Part shown: piece after piece, positions 28,086 to 36,789 of the stretch
How positions within the stretch are numbered: position 1 is the stretch's first letter
Layout: each line of letters opens with the position of its first letter
NCBI GenBank assembly: GCA_027483795.1
Contig: JAIXTT010000059.1
Span: forward strand, 1-57,505
DNA length: 57,505 bases
Source: Hyphomicrobiales bacterium
Lineage (GTDB): Bacteria > Pseudomonadota > Alphaproteobacteria > Rhizobiales > Beijerinckiaceae
Reading direction: 5' to 3'
Program-made: the position numbers and the translations under genes
Notes under the pieces: model-generated
Told to the model about the DNA's origin: nothing
Seen by the model: the letters and a program-made list of their open reading frames with translations, nothing else
Databases searched by the model: none

Positions 28086-29099
28086 TTACCTTCGGAAGAT
28101 CCTGTCGAAGACGCCGCCTTCCGCGAAATGGAGGCGCTGAGCCTTCGGCCAACCGCCGAAATCGGCGTCGATGCGCAGCATCCTCACCTCCTTGAACCGG
28201 GCGAGGTCTTTCGGATCGGCGAATTCGGGCTTGGCGGGCCGATAGTAATGCCGCGCCGCGAGCCGCTGCCCTTCGGCGGAATAGAGGAAATCCAGATAGG
28301 CCTCCGCCTCCTTCCGGCTCTTCTTCGCCTCGACGTTCGCATCCACGAGCGCGACCGCCGGTTCCGCGAGGATCGAAATCGACGGCATGACGATCTCGAA
28401 CTTGTCCCGGCCGAATTCCTCGCTCGCCAGAAAGGCCTCGTTCTCCCAAGTCACGAGCACGTCCCCGATGTCGCGCTGCGCGAAGGTGATCGTCGAGCCG
28501 CGCGCGCCGGTGTCGAGGACGGGCACGTTCCGATAGAGCGCTGCGACGAACTCCTCGATTTTTCCCTCGTCCTCGCCGAAGGCCTGCATCGCCCAGCCGC
28601 GCGCGGCGAGATAGTTCCACCGCGCGCCGCCCGAGGTCTTGGGGTTCGGCGTGACCACCTTCACGTCCGGGCGGATCAGGTCCGGCCAATCCCGGATCGT
28701 CTTCGGATTGCCCTTCCGCACGAGGAACAGGATCGTCGACGTATAGGGCGCCGAATTGTGCGGCAGGCGACGTTGCCAATCCGCGGGCAGCTTGCCCGTC
28801 CGCTCCGCGACCACGTCGATGTCGCTCGCGAGCGCGAGCGTGAGCACGTCGGCATTGAGCCCGTCGATGACGGCCCGGGCCTGCGCTCCCGATCCGCCGT
28901 GCGATTGCCGGATACGGACCGTCTCTCCGGTCCGCCGCTTCCACTCCGCCGCGAAGGCCTCGTTGATGCTGCGATAGAACTCCCGCGTCGGGTCATAGGA
29001 CACGTTGAGAAGCGTGACCGACTCGGCACGGACTCCTCCGGCAGCGGTCAAGATCAATGAGGCGAAACCGAAAACCCGCAAAAACAGCCGAAAACTCAC
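28086..29099 (-). CDS. sbp: sulfate ABC transporter substrate-binding protein
   Basis: A 337-residue periplasmic sulfate/thiosulfate-binding protein of the Sbp/CysP family. Motifs: [65 protein letters not shown] and [20 protein letters not shown]. The N-terminus is a signal peptide ([20 protein letters not shown]). I place the start at the GTG at 29099, which has GGAGG nine bases upstream; a TTG at 29117 would contain that ribosome site inside its coding sequence. No cysTWA permease or ATPase genes lie nearby, so it is an orphan that must work with components elsewhere. Confidence 0.88.
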   Translation of the reverse strand: MSFRLFLRVFGFASLILTAAGGVRAESVTLLNVSYDPTREFYRSINEAFAAEWKRRTGETVRIRQSHGGSGAQARAVIDGLNADVLTLALASDIDVVAERTGKLPADWQRRLPHNSAPYTSTILFLVRKGNPKTIRDWPDLIRPDVKVVTPNPKTSGGARWNYLAARGWAMQAFGEDEGKIEEFVAALYRNVPVLDTGARGSTITFAQRDIGDVLVTWENEAFLASEEFGRDKFEIVMPSISILAEPAVALVDANVEAKKSRKEAEAYLDFLYSAEGQRLAARHYYRPAKPEFADPKDLARFKEVRMLRIDADFGGWPKAQRLHFAEGGVFDRIFRR

Positions 29100-29224
29100 G
29101 ACGATCGTCCTCCGCAAGGGTTCATTTGCTCGAGCTGTGCATTATCGATCGTCACGAATACGAGAGTCCGGGTGCCGCATACGAACCCGGAATCGAACGA
29201 AGCTGCCACATTGGTGACGCGAAA

Positions 29225-29252
29225 TTGAACGAAAGGCAGAGTCCAACATAAT
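29225..29252 (+). promoter_or_regulatory. candidate promoter for the type I secretion operon
   Basis: TTGAAC (29225-29230) and CATAAT (29247-29252) are separated by 16 bases, a fair sigma-70-type match 41 bases before the GTG start. A palindromic TAACGTTA follows at 29254-29261, close to the expected start of transcription, and could be an operator. Based on pattern only. Confidence 0.4.
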
Positions 29253-29293
29253 CTAACGTTACGTAAGATCAAGTTCGCCACGGAGGCTCCGAC

Positions 29294-31087
29294 GTGACCG
29301 TCACGGACGCGAACCGCTCGTCCCATGTCCGGGCCGCCTTGTCCGCGGTCCGGCGGAGCTTCGTGACCGTCGGGCTGTTCTCCGGCGTCATCAATCTTCT
29401 GGCGCTGACGAGCCCGCTCTACATGCTGCAGGTCTATGACCGGGTGCTGGCGAGCCGTTCGGTGCCGACGCTGGTCGCCTTGTCCCTTGCCGCCCTCTGG
29501 ATGTTCGCCGTTCAGGGCATTCTCGACGTGATCCGCGCGCGCATGCTCGTGCGCATCGGCGCGGGCATCGACGAGACCTTGGGCGAGCGCGTGTTCCGCG
29601 CCGTCGTTTCGCTTCCGCTCAAGGACCGGCGCGTGAGGGGCGACGGTCTCCAGCCGCTGCGCGATCTCGACGCGATCCGCGGCTTCCTGTCGAGCGGCGG
29701 TCCGGTCGCGATCCTCGATCTGCCCTGGCTGCCGATCTATCTCGCGGTCGTCTTCCTGCTGCATCCCTGGCTCGGCTGGCTCTCGACGGGCGGGGCGCTG
29801 GTGCTCTGCTTCCTCACCTTTCTGACCGACAGGCTGTCCCGGATCCCGGCGAAGGAGGCGGTGCGCGAATCCGGCCTGCGCATGGCCGCCGCGGAGGCGG
29901 GGCGGCGCAACGCCGAAGTGCTGCGCGCCATGGGCCTGACCGACGCCATGACCGACCGTTTCATGCGCGCCAACGAGCGTTTCCTCGATCATTCCGAGCG
30001 CATGTCCGATGTCGCGGGCCTGCTCGGCGGGCTCACCAAGGTGCTGCGGCTCGCGCTCCAGTCGGCGGTGCTGGGCCTCGGCGCCTATCTCGTCATCAGG
30101 CAGGACATGTCGGCGGGCGCGATCCTCGCCGCCTCCGTCATCATGTCCCGCGCTCTCGCCCCCGTCGAAACGGCGATCGCCCATTGGAAGGGCTTCGTCG
30201 CCGCGCGCGACGGCGCGCGCCGGCTCGATACGGTCCTCGCCGCCTTCGGCGAGGAAGAGGATCCGCTCGCGCTCCCGCCGCCGCGCCTTCAATTGTCGGT
30301 GGAGAACGTGCATGTCGCCCCGCCGGGGCTGCGCATGCCCGTGGTGTTCGACGTGTCCTTCAAGCTCCGGGCCGGGGAGGCGCTGGGCATCATCGGGCCG
30401 AGCGCCGCGGGCAAATCGACCCTCGTGCGGGCGATCACCGGGGTCTGGCCCTGTCTGCGCGGCGAGGTGCGGCTCGACGGCGCGGCGCTCGACCGGCGGT
30501 CCGCCGCCGATCTGGGACGCCATATCGGCTATCTGCCGCAGGACATCGAACTCTTCGACGGCACGGTGGCGGAGAACATCGCCCGCTTCGATCCCGACGC
30601 GACGCCGGATCCGGTGATCGCCGCCGCCCGCGCCGCGGGCGTGCACGAGATGATCCTGCATCTTCCCGAAGGCTACGAGACCCGGCTCGGCGAGGCCGGA
30701 ACCGCGCTGTCGGCCGGGCAGCGGCAACGCATCGGCCTCGCCCGCGCGCTTTATCGGGATCCGTTCCTCGTGGTTCTCGACGAGCCCAATTCCAATCTCG
30801 ACGCCGAGGGCGAGGCGGCGCTGACGGAGGCCGTCCGCGGCATCCGGCGTCGCGGCGGCGTCGCCGTGGTCATCGCGCACCGGGCGAGCGCGGTCTCCGC
30901 CGTCGATCTCCTCGCCGTGCTCAACGGGGGGCGTCTTCAGGCCTTCGGCCCGAAGGAGGAGGTGCTGCGCGGCGTGATGAAGCCGCAGCCGGCTTCGTCC
31001 GACGAGCCCGCCCGCCTCGATGCGGAGCGCCGCCGCGCGGTGGCCGGGCGGCAGGCCCCGCCGCGTTCCGCGGGAGAGCCGACATGA
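29294..31087 (+). CDS. type I secretion ABC transporter, permease/ATPase
   Basis: A 597-residue PrtD-type exporter subunit. Residues about 25-320 contain the transmembrane domain, beginning VGLFSGVINLLALTSPLYML; it lacks an N-terminal peptidase domain. The ATPase has Walker A GPSAAGKSTL, Q-loop YLPQDIELFDG, signature LSAGQRQRIGLA and Walker B LVVLDEPNSNLD. It starts with GTG at 29294 with GGAGG upstream. It exports unfolded proteins with a C-terminal signal through a tripartite channel with the adjacent HlyD-type adaptor (overlapping ATGA) and a TolC protein elsewhere. No RTX-type or other obvious substrate gene lies in the window. Confidence 0.92.
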   Translation: MTVTDANRSSHVRAALSAVRRSFVTVGLFSGVINLLALTSPLYMLQVYDRVLASRSVPTLVALSLAALWMFAVQGILDVIRARMLVRIGAGIDETLGERVFRAVVSLPLKDRRVRGDGLQPLRDLDAIRGFLSSGGPVAILDLPWLPIYLAVVFLLHPWLGWLSTGGALVLCFLTFLTDRLSRIPAKEAVRESGLRMAAAEAGRRNAEVLRAMGLTDAMTDRFMRANERFLDHSERMSDVAGLLGGLTKVLRLALQSAVLGLGAYLVIRQDMSAGAILAASVIMSRALAPVETAIAHWKGFVAARDGARRLDTVLAAFGEEEDPLALPPPRLQLSVENVHVAPPGLRMPVVFDVSFKLRAGEALGIIGPSAAGKSTLVRAITGVWPCLRGEVRLDGAALDRRSAADLGRHIGYLPQDIELFDGTVAENIARFDPDATPDPVIAAARAAGVHEMILHLPEGYETRLGEAGTALSAGQRQRIGLARALYRDPFLVVLDEPNSNLDAEGEAALTEAVRGIRRRGGVAVVIAHRASAVSAVDLLAVLNGGRLQAFGPKEEVLRGVMKPQPASSDEPARLDAERRRAVAGRQAPPRSAGEPT

Positions 31088-32415
31088 GGCTCGCCCGACC
31101 GGCCCCCGCGGTCCTACCCTCCCGGTCCCGCGAGGCCGTCCGCCGCCATGCCCGCGCAGGCCTTGCGGTGGTGGTGCTGATGTTCGGCGGCGTTCTCGTC
31201 TGGGCCGCGACCGCGGATCTTTCGGGCGCGGTGGTGGCTTCGGGCTTCGTCACGGTGGAGTCCAACGTCAAGAAGGTGCAGCACCCGACGGGCGGCGTGG
31301 TGGGCGAGCTTCTCGTGCGCGAGGGGCAGGAGGTCGCCGCCGGGCAGATCGTCCTGCGCTTGGACGAAACGGCGACCCGCGCCGGTCTCCGGATCCTGAG
31401 CAATCAGCTCCGGCAGCTCGAAGGCCGTCGTGCGCGGCTCGAAGCCGAGCGGGGGGAGGGGCTCGATCTCGCCTTTCCGCCCTCTCTCCTCGCCGCCGCC
31501 GCGACCGATGCCGAAGCCGCCCGCGTGGTGCAGGGCGAACGCGCGGTGTTCGAGACGCGCCGCAACGCCCGCAACGGTCAGAAGTCGCAGCTGCGCGAAC
31601 GCATCTCCCAGCTGGCGCGCGAGATCGAAGGGCTTTCGGCGCAGCTCGAGGCGAAGGAGAAGGAGCTCGCGCTCATCCGGATCGAGCTCAAGGGCGTCGA
31701 GGATCTCTATCGCAAGAACCTGCTCCCGATCACCCGCTTCACCCTGATGCAGCGCGAAGAGACGCGGCTTCTGGGCGAGCGCGGCGAGCTGATCTCGCGC
31801 ATCGCCGCCTCGCGCGGCAGGATCAGCGAGACGGAACTGCAGATCCTCAATCTCGATCAGGACATGCGCAGCGAAGTCGCCCGCGACCTGCGCGAGGCGG
31901 AAGGGCGCATCGCGGAAACGGCGGAACGCCTCGTCGCGGCCGAGGATCAACTGCGCCGGGTCGAACTGCGTGCGCCCGTGGCGGGCTCGGTCAATCAGCT
32001 CGCCGTCCACACCGTCGGCGGCGTGGTGCAGGCGGGCGAACTCCTGATGACGATCGTTCCGCGCGACGAGCCGCTGACCGTCGAAGCGCGCGTCTCCCCG
32101 CTCGACATCGATCCCGTGCGCAAGGGCAGCGCGGCGACGGTCCGCCTGACGGCGCTCAACCACCGCACCACGCCCGAACTCGAAGGCGTGGTCGACAATG
32201 TCTCGGGCGACCTCGTCCGCGATCAGGCGACGCAGTCGGCCTATTACGCCGTGCGCATCACGCTGCCCCCGTCGGAACTCGCCAAGCTCGGCGCGTCGAA
32301 GCTCATTCCCGGCATGCCCGCGGAGAGCTTCATCCGCACCGATCCGCGGACCGTGCTCGATTATCTGGTCCGTCCGCTGCGCGACAATCTCGCCCGCGCC
32401 TTCCGCGAGCGTTGA
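31084..32415 (+). CDS. type I secretion periplasmic adaptor (HlyD family)
   Basis: A 443-residue membrane-fusion protein. It has one N-terminal transmembrane segment at about residues 26-46 (AGLAVVVLMFGGVLVWAATA), then a lipoyl-like half (GGVVGELLVREGQEVAAGQI), a long alpha-helical hairpin of coiled coil (about residues 100-285, with EIEGLSAQLEAKEKELALIR), and the second lipoyl and beta-barrel parts (LRAPVAGSVNQLAVHTVGGV). The C-terminal motif GMPAESFIRTDPRTVLDYLV is diagnostic for PrtE/HlyD adaptors. It is translationally coupled to the ABC gene. Confidence 0.93.
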   Translation: MRLARPAPAVLPSRSREAVRRHARAGLAVVVLMFGGVLVWAATADLSGAVVASGFVTVESNVKKVQHPTGGVVGELLVREGQEVAAGQIVLRLDETATRAGLRILSNQLRQLEGRRARLEAERGEGLDLAFPPSLLAAAATDAEAARVVQGERAVFETRRNARNGQKSQLRERISQLAREIEGLSAQLEAKEKELALIRIELKGVEDLYRKNLLPITRFTLMQREETRLLGERGELISRIAASRGRISETELQILNLDQDMRSEVARDLREAEGRIAETAERLVAAEDQLRRVELRAPVAGSVNQLAVHTVGGVVQAGELLMTIVPRDEPLTVEARVSPLDIDPVRKGSAATVRLTALNHRTTPELEGVVDNVSGDLVRDQATQSAYYAVRITLPPSELAKLGASKLIPGMPAESFIRTDPRTVLDYLVRPLRDNLARAFRER

Positions 32416-32424
32416 CGGGAAGGC

Positions 32425-33471
32425 TCAGAAGGCGAGCTGCACCTTCATCGACTGCGACTTGTCGGAGGCGAGGTCGAACGCCTCCTTGGCGCGCTCGACG
32501 GGCAGCGTCGCGCTGTGCAGAGGGGCCACGTCGATCCGCCCGGAGCCGAGCAGCGCCACCGCCTGTTCGAACTCCTCGTAGAATCGGAACGTGCCCTTGA
32601 AGTCGATTTCCTTCGCCACGACCGCATTGAGCGGGAAGGGCACGTCGAGGCCGCCGAGCCCGACCTGCACGATCGTGCCGCGCGGGCGCACGGCCGAGAT
32701 CGCATCCGCGATGCCCGATTTATGGCCGGAACATTCGAAGGCGACGTCGAAGAAGCCCTTGTCGGTCTTGAAGGGATCGAGCGCGCCGGAATCGGCCGCC
32801 ACGTCGAGCGCCGTATCCGCGCCCACCGTCCGCGCCACGCCGAGCGTCCGCGCGGCGACGTCCGTCGCCACGATCTCCCGCGCGCCGAAATGCCGGGCGA
32901 CGATGATGGTGAGCGCGCCGATGGGGCCGCAGCCCGTCACGAGCACCCGCTTGCCCGCGAGCGGGCCCGCACGATTCGCGGCGTGAAGGCAGACCGCGAG
33001 CGGTTCCGCGAAGACGGCCGTCTCCGGGCCGACGCCCTCCTTCACGGGCACGGCCTGCGCCTCGCTGCAGACGAGCCTTTCGCGGAAGCCGCCGTTCACA
33101 TGCGGGAACCGCATCGCCGAACCGAAGAAGCGCATCTCGAGGCAATGAGCCTGCAGGCCCCGCGTGCAGAACCGGCAGGTTCCGCAGGCGCGGCCGGGGT
33201 CGACGGCGACGCGCATGCCCGCGGAGACGCGCGTCACCCCCGGACCGACGGACGTGACGCGGCCAGCGATCTCGTGGCCGAGCACCATGGGGGCCTTGAT
33301 TCGGACCGTGCCGAAGCCGCCGTCATGGTAGTAATGGAGGTCCGAGCCGCAGATGCCGCCGCGCTCGATCGCGACTTCGACCTCGCCCGGCCCGGGCGTC
33401 TCCAGGGCGAAATCCTCGACCCGCAGATCATGAGGAGCATGGACGACGACGGCGCGGACGGAGGCGTTCAT
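32425..33471 (-). CDS. idnD: L-idonate 5-dehydrogenase
   Basis: A 348-residue zinc-dependent medium-chain dehydrogenase. It parallels E. coli IdnD throughout: RGGICGSDLHYYHDGGFG with the catalytic Cys, IKAPMVLGHEIAG with the zinc-binding His-Glu, the structural zinc cysteines in CGTCRFCTRGLQAHC, MRFFGSAMRFPHVNGGF, VFAEPLAVCLHAANRAG, the NAD(P) motif TGCGPIG, and C-terminal KVQLAF. It oxidises L-idonate to 5-ketogluconate. It is convergent with the secretion operon (nine-base gap). No idnO or gluconate kinase is adjacent, so a related aldonate or sugar alcohol could be the true substrate. Confidence 0.85.
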   Translation of the reverse strand: MNASVRAVVVHAPHDLRVEDFALETPGPGEVEVAIERGGICGSDLHYYHDGGFGTVRIKAPMVLGHEIAGRVTSVGPGVTRVSAGMRVAVDPGRACGTCRFCTRGLQAHCLEMRFFGSAMRFPHVNGGFRERLVCSEAQAVPVKEGVGPETAVFAEPLAVCLHAANRAGPLAGKRVLVTGCGPIGALTIIVARHFGAREIVATDVAARTLGVARTVGADTALDVAADSGALDPFKTDKGFFDVAFECSGHKSGIADAISAVRPRGTIVQVGLGGLDVPFPLNAVVAKEIDFKGTFRFYEEFEQAVALLGSGRIDVAPLHSATLPVERAKEAFDLASDKSQSMKVQLAF

Positions 33472-33914
33472 AAGGCGTTTCCCGAGTTCCGGAGCTGTTT
33501 TCCCGAGACTGCCTCAAGCGGGAGGACGACGCTACGGCTTCCGTGTCGGTCGGGGCCGGGTGTGCGCCGTTTCTCCCGAAAACCGCAGAAATCGTTAGGA
33601 AACCATTAGGAGTTGCGGCCGGAATCGGGCCGCCGGAAGGGCGAGCGTGGCCATATTGCAACAGCCGGGGGTCAAAACGCCCTCCGGGGAGGCTTGAGCG
33701 GTAAAGTTCGATTGATCGACGAAAGAAGGCGGGTAGGTTCCCCCTACCGGCCGGATGCGAATCCGTCCGGGTCGTCGCGAAGCATCACCGACCGGCCGAA
33801 CGGATGGTGAGCGGTGCTTCGGGGCGAAGGGTCCGGGACCTGTCGAGGCGGAGGCGAGAGCTTCTTCCGAGCGGAGCCCTCCCGACGGGTCTCACATCTT
33901 TTGGAGGTTTACCT
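33472..33914. other. long leader region upstream of the intact porin
   Basis: 443 bases between idnD and the porin start. The idnD-proximal 150 bases are AT-richer (AAATCGTTAGGAAACCATTA) and probably contain the promoter for both genes. The remaining ~250 bases read as a structured leader: GGTAGGTTCCCCCTACC at 33732-33748 is a clear hairpin, and GCCGGATGCGAATCCGTCC-type pairing follows. A strong ribosome site, TTTTGGAGGT, sits 6 bases before the ATG. A long folded leader is typical of abundant outer-membrane proteins under small-RNA or stability control; this is inference. Confidence 0.45.
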
Positions 33915-35141
33915 ATGAAGCTCGCCAAGAGCCTTCTCCTCGCTTCCGCCGCCGGCTTCGCCGCTTTCGGCGCCCAGGCTGCCGACCTTCCCTCGAAGAA
34001 GGCCGCGCCGGTTGAGTACGTCAAGGTCTGCAAGACCTACGGCGCCGGCTTCTTCACGATCCCCGGCACGGACACCTGCCTCCGCATCGGTGCTCAGCTC
34101 CGCGCCGACACGGTCTTCACCGAGCGCTTCGAGCAGTTGGGTGCTCGGGCTGCTAAGGCGGAGTTCGATTATCGCATGCGCGTTCGCATGGACGCCCGCC
34201 AGCAGACGTCGTTCGGTCTGCTGCGCGCCTACACGCAGATCGCCATCGGTGACGGCAATGGCCTCTCGGGTCAAGGCGCCACGTTGGGCAGCAGCGGCGT
34301 CTCCGACGACACGACCGACCACTACGCCTTCATCCAGTGGGGCGGTCTGACGGTCGGTAAGGCCGATTCGTTCTTCGCCTACGCGCCCGGCACGGCGGTG
34401 TTCTCGGCCCTCGGCCGCGTCGCTCCGCAGGTCATGGTCGCCGCCTACACCTTCGGTGACTCCAAGGCCAACCTGACGATCGCCGCTCAGGAGCCCCAGA
34501 ACAACAACATGGCGGCCAATACCAGCGGCAATGCGACCACCTATTTTAACATCCCGCAGCAGCCGGATTTCGTGGTCCGCGGCAACTACAACTTCGGCCC
34601 CGGTACGGTTTACGCTTCGGGCGCGCTGCACCAGGTCAACCCGGTCAACGCCGTCGACATCAAGTACGGCTGGGCCGCGGCTGCGGGCTTCCAGTTCCGT
34701 GACTTCGCCGGCAAGGGTTCGACGTTCGACCTGATCGGCGCGTACTCCGAAGGTGCCATCGGCTACATCGGCGGTGGTTCGGTTGCCAACAATATCTATG
34801 ACAACTACGCGAACAGCGCCACCAACGCGTCGACTGGCTTCGATATGGGCTCGGCCGCCACGGCGGGCACGAAGCTCAACACGGCTTGGAACGTGAACGG
34901 CCTCGTCGTCGTCCCCGTCACCCCCACCGTCAGCCTCCTCGCCCTCGGCGGCTATCTCGACTTCAACGACCGTACGGGTACGTTGGACTTCGAACGCTAC
35001 ACGATCGGCGCGGGCGCCGTGTGGACCGCTGCTGCGGGTCTTACGATCCGTCCGGAAGTTCAGTACAGCCAGCTGAAGATCAAGGGCTCGACCTCGGGCG
35101 ACTACACCCGCGGCATCATCCGCGTTCAGCGCGACTTCTGA
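33915..35141 (+). CDS. Omp2-type porin
   Basis: A 408-residue general porin of the Hyphomicrobiales Omp2/porin family. The signal peptide is residues 1-22 (MKLAKSLLLASAAGFAAFGA QA), then the conserved mature start ADLPSKKAAPVEYVKV and CKTYGAGFFTIPGTDTC, which carries the two cysteines of the family. Sixteen beta-strands are expected, and the C-terminal residue is Phe (RVQRDF), the outer-membrane insertion signal. The ATG at 33915 has TTTTGGAGGT upstream; the frame is open to 33804 without meaning. It diffuses small hydrophilic solutes. It faces a second copy on the other strand that lacks the leader; the shared part is nearly identical at the nucleotide level except in loop segments. Confidence 0.95.
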   Translation: MKLAKSLLLASAAGFAAFGAQAADLPSKKAAPVEYVKVCKTYGAGFFTIPGTDTCLRIGAQLRADTVFTERFEQLGARAAKAEFDYRMRVRMDARQQTSFGLLRAYTQIAIGDGNGLSGQGATLGSSGVSDDTTDHYAFIQWGGLTVGKADSFFAYAPGTAVFSALGRVAPQVMVAAYTFGDSKANLTIAAQEPQNNNMAANTSGNATTYFNIPQQPDFVVRGNYNFGPGTVYASGALHQVNPVNAVDIKYGWAAAAGFQFRDFAGKGSTFDLIGAYSEGAIGYIGGGSVANNIYDNYANSATNASTGFDMGSAATAGTKLNTAWNVNGLVVVPVTPTVSLLALGGYLDFNDRTGTLDFERYTIGAGAVWTAAAGLTIRPEVQYSQLKIKGSTSGDYTRGIIRVQRDF

Positions 35142-35195
35142 TCCTTCCGCCTTCGGGCGAAAGGGAAACCCCGGCGGGCGACCGCCGGGGTTTTT
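34008..35195 (+). repeat. left arm of a porin inverted repeat
   Basis: From the codon for the Pro of PVEYVKV through the terminator, this stretch is repeated in inverted orientation at 35591-36722. Segments such as 34014-34075 and 34580-34760 are almost identical between arms, whereas the surface-loop coding parts (about 34240-34310, 34500-34550, 34790-34870) differ in sequence and length. That mosaic pattern is expected from gene conversion between paralogues with loops under diversifying selection. Confidence 0.85.
35166..35195 (+). terminator. rho-independent terminator of the intact porin
   Basis: AAACCCCGGCGG-GCGA-CCGCCGGGGTTT forms a perfect 12-base stem with a four-base loop, followed by TTTTT-type run (35191-35195). 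It begins 25 bases after the porin stop. The same stem sequence terminates the second porin. Confidence 0.92.
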
Positions 35196-35298
35196 CGTTT
35201 TTCGGCCGCCTCATCACGCCGGGCCGTGACGCGCCGGACGGAACGAAGGCTTCTCCCGCTCGTTGTCGTCGGACTTCGACAAGCGGGGAGAGGCGGCC

Positions 35299-35574
35299 AT
35301 GAGGGCTCTCGGGATCGTCGCGTTGATCGCCGCCATGGGTCTGGCGACGGGCGCTCGGGCGCAAGAGAATTCCGGGGGATCCGGCGGCGGCTCGCAAGTC
35401 CCGAACAACGGGCCCGGAAACGCGACGGATACGACGGGGACGACCCGTTCCGGGCCGATGAGCCGTTCGGATTGCGAAGCCTGGATGAGCCGGTCGCAGC
35501 AATCCGGCGGCGCGCAACTCTCCGGGCCGCAGCGGAACCGTTTCATGTCCGACTGCATGGCGAGACGGAAATGA
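35299..35574 (+). CDS. small secreted hypothetical protein
   Basis: A 91-residue protein with a signal peptide (MRALGIVALIAAMGLATGAR A). The mature part has a Gly/Ser/Asn-rich stretch (NSGGSGGGSQVPNNG) and two cysteines in SRSDCEAWMSRSQ and MSDCMARRK. It is probably periplasmic. The ATG at 35299 is preceded by GGGGAGAGGCGG. It lies exactly in the spacer between the two inverted porin arms, flanked by their terminators, so a homologous recombination between the arms would invert it. No family recognised. Confidence 0.65.
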   Translation: MRALGIVALIAAMGLATGARAQENSGGSGGGSQVPNNGPGNATDTTGTTRSGPMSRSDCEAWMSRSQQSGGAQLSGPQRNRFMSDCMARRK

Positions 35575-35590
35575 GTTCGCTCCAAAAGAA

Positions 35591-35618
35591 AAACCCCGGC
35601 GGTTGCCCGCCGGGGTTT
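35591..35618 (-). terminator. terminator of the headless porin (and of the small gene)
   Basis: AAACCCCGGCGG-TTGC-CCGCCGGGGTTT has the same perfect 12-base stem as the other porin's terminator. Read on the minus strand it is followed by GGGGTTTTTCTTTTGG, a strong T-run, so it is oriented to end transcripts of the minus-strand porin copy. Read on the plus strand it follows the small secreted gene by 16 bases and could also act there. Confidence 0.88.
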
Positions 35619-36722
35619 CCTGATCACGCAGTGAAGCGTGGATCAGAACTCGCGCTGAACGCGGATGATGCCGCGGGTGTAGTCGCCCGTAGCCGAGCCC
35701 TTCACCTTCAGCTGGCTGTACTGGACTTCCGGACGGATCGTGAGACCCGGAGCGGCGGTCCACACGGCGCCGGCGCCGATCGTGTAGCGCGTGGCGTCGC
35801 CGGTGTTCGCAACGGAGCGATCGTTGAAGTCGAGGTAACCGGCGTTCGCCAGCACGCTGACGGTCGCAGTCACCGGGACGACGATCAGGCCGTTGACGTT
35901 CCAAGCGGTGTTCAGCTTGGTGTCGGTGGCCGTGCCGCTCATGTCACGCAGGTCGGTGTTGCCGGCGTAGTTGTCGTAGGTGTTGCCACGGACGCGGCCG
36001 GCACCGATGTAGGCCGTCGCGCCTTCCGAGTAGGCGCCGATCAGGTCGAAGGTCGAGCCCTTGCCGGCGAAGTCACGGAACTGGACGCCGGCAGCGGCGG
36101 CCCAGCCGTACTTGATGTCGCGAGCGTCGGTCGGGTTGACCTGGTGCAGCGCGCCCGAAGCGTAGACCGTGCCGGGGCCGAAGTTGTAGTTGCCGCGCAC
36201 GACGACGTCGGGCTGCTGAGCAACGTTGAACGTCGTGCCGTTGTTCGAGTTCGGCTCCTGAGCGGCGATCGTCAGGTTCGCCTTGGAGTCGCCGATCGTG
36301 AAGGCGGCGAGCATCGGCTGCGGGGCGGTACGGCCGAGGGCCGAGAACACCGCGGTGCCGGGAGCGTAGGCGAAGAACGAGTCCGCCTTGCCGACCGTCA
36401 GGCCGCCCCACTGCGTGAAGGCGTAGTGGTCGGTGGCGTCCGTGTCGCCCGCGATCGTGCCGCCGACGCCGTTCGTGTCGGCAACGGAGATCTGAGCGTA
36501 GGTGCGGAGCAGGCCGAAATCGGTCTGCGTGCGAGCGTCGAGGCGCATGCGGATGCGGTAGTCGAACTCGACCTTCGCGCCTTCCGTGGCGGTCTGCTCG
36601 AAGCGCTCGGTGAAGACCGTGTCAGCGCGGAGCTGAGCGCCGACGCGGATGCAGGTATCCGTGCCGGGGATCGTGAAGAAGCCGGCGCCGTAGGTCTTGC
36701 AGACCTTGACGTACTCGACCGG
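35591..36722 (-). repeat. right arm of the porin inverted repeat
   Basis: Inverted copy of 34008-35195. It includes the terminator and almost the whole mature porin, and ends abruptly at the codon for the Pro of PVEYVKV. Beyond 36722 the sequence has no relation to the porin head (signal peptide plus ADLPSKKAA); it becomes AT-rich and runs into a tyrosine recombinase gene. Confidence 0.85.
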
Positions 36723-36758
36723 TCGCCAATAATAAGCGCGAAAACCCAATACAGGCAT
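35643..36758 (-). pseudogene. headless (leaderless) Omp2-type porin copy
   Basis: The frame encodes 371 residues. From PVEYVKVCKTYGAGFF on, it is a complete mature porin ending in RVQREF, with all strands apparently intact and no frameshift. The signal peptide, the linker ADLPSKKAA and any promoter are missing: upstream of 36722 the frame reads only MPVLGFRAYYWR from unrelated AT-rich DNA, with no ribosome site. As it stands the product could not reach the outer membrane. The intact reading frame despite the missing head suggests either very recent loss or maintenance as a donor for gene conversion into the expressed copy. Annotation software will probably call this a functional porin, which I think is wrong. 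Confidence 0.82.
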
Positions 36759-36789
36759 AAAAAAACAAAAAAGTTATGGAGAAAACAAA

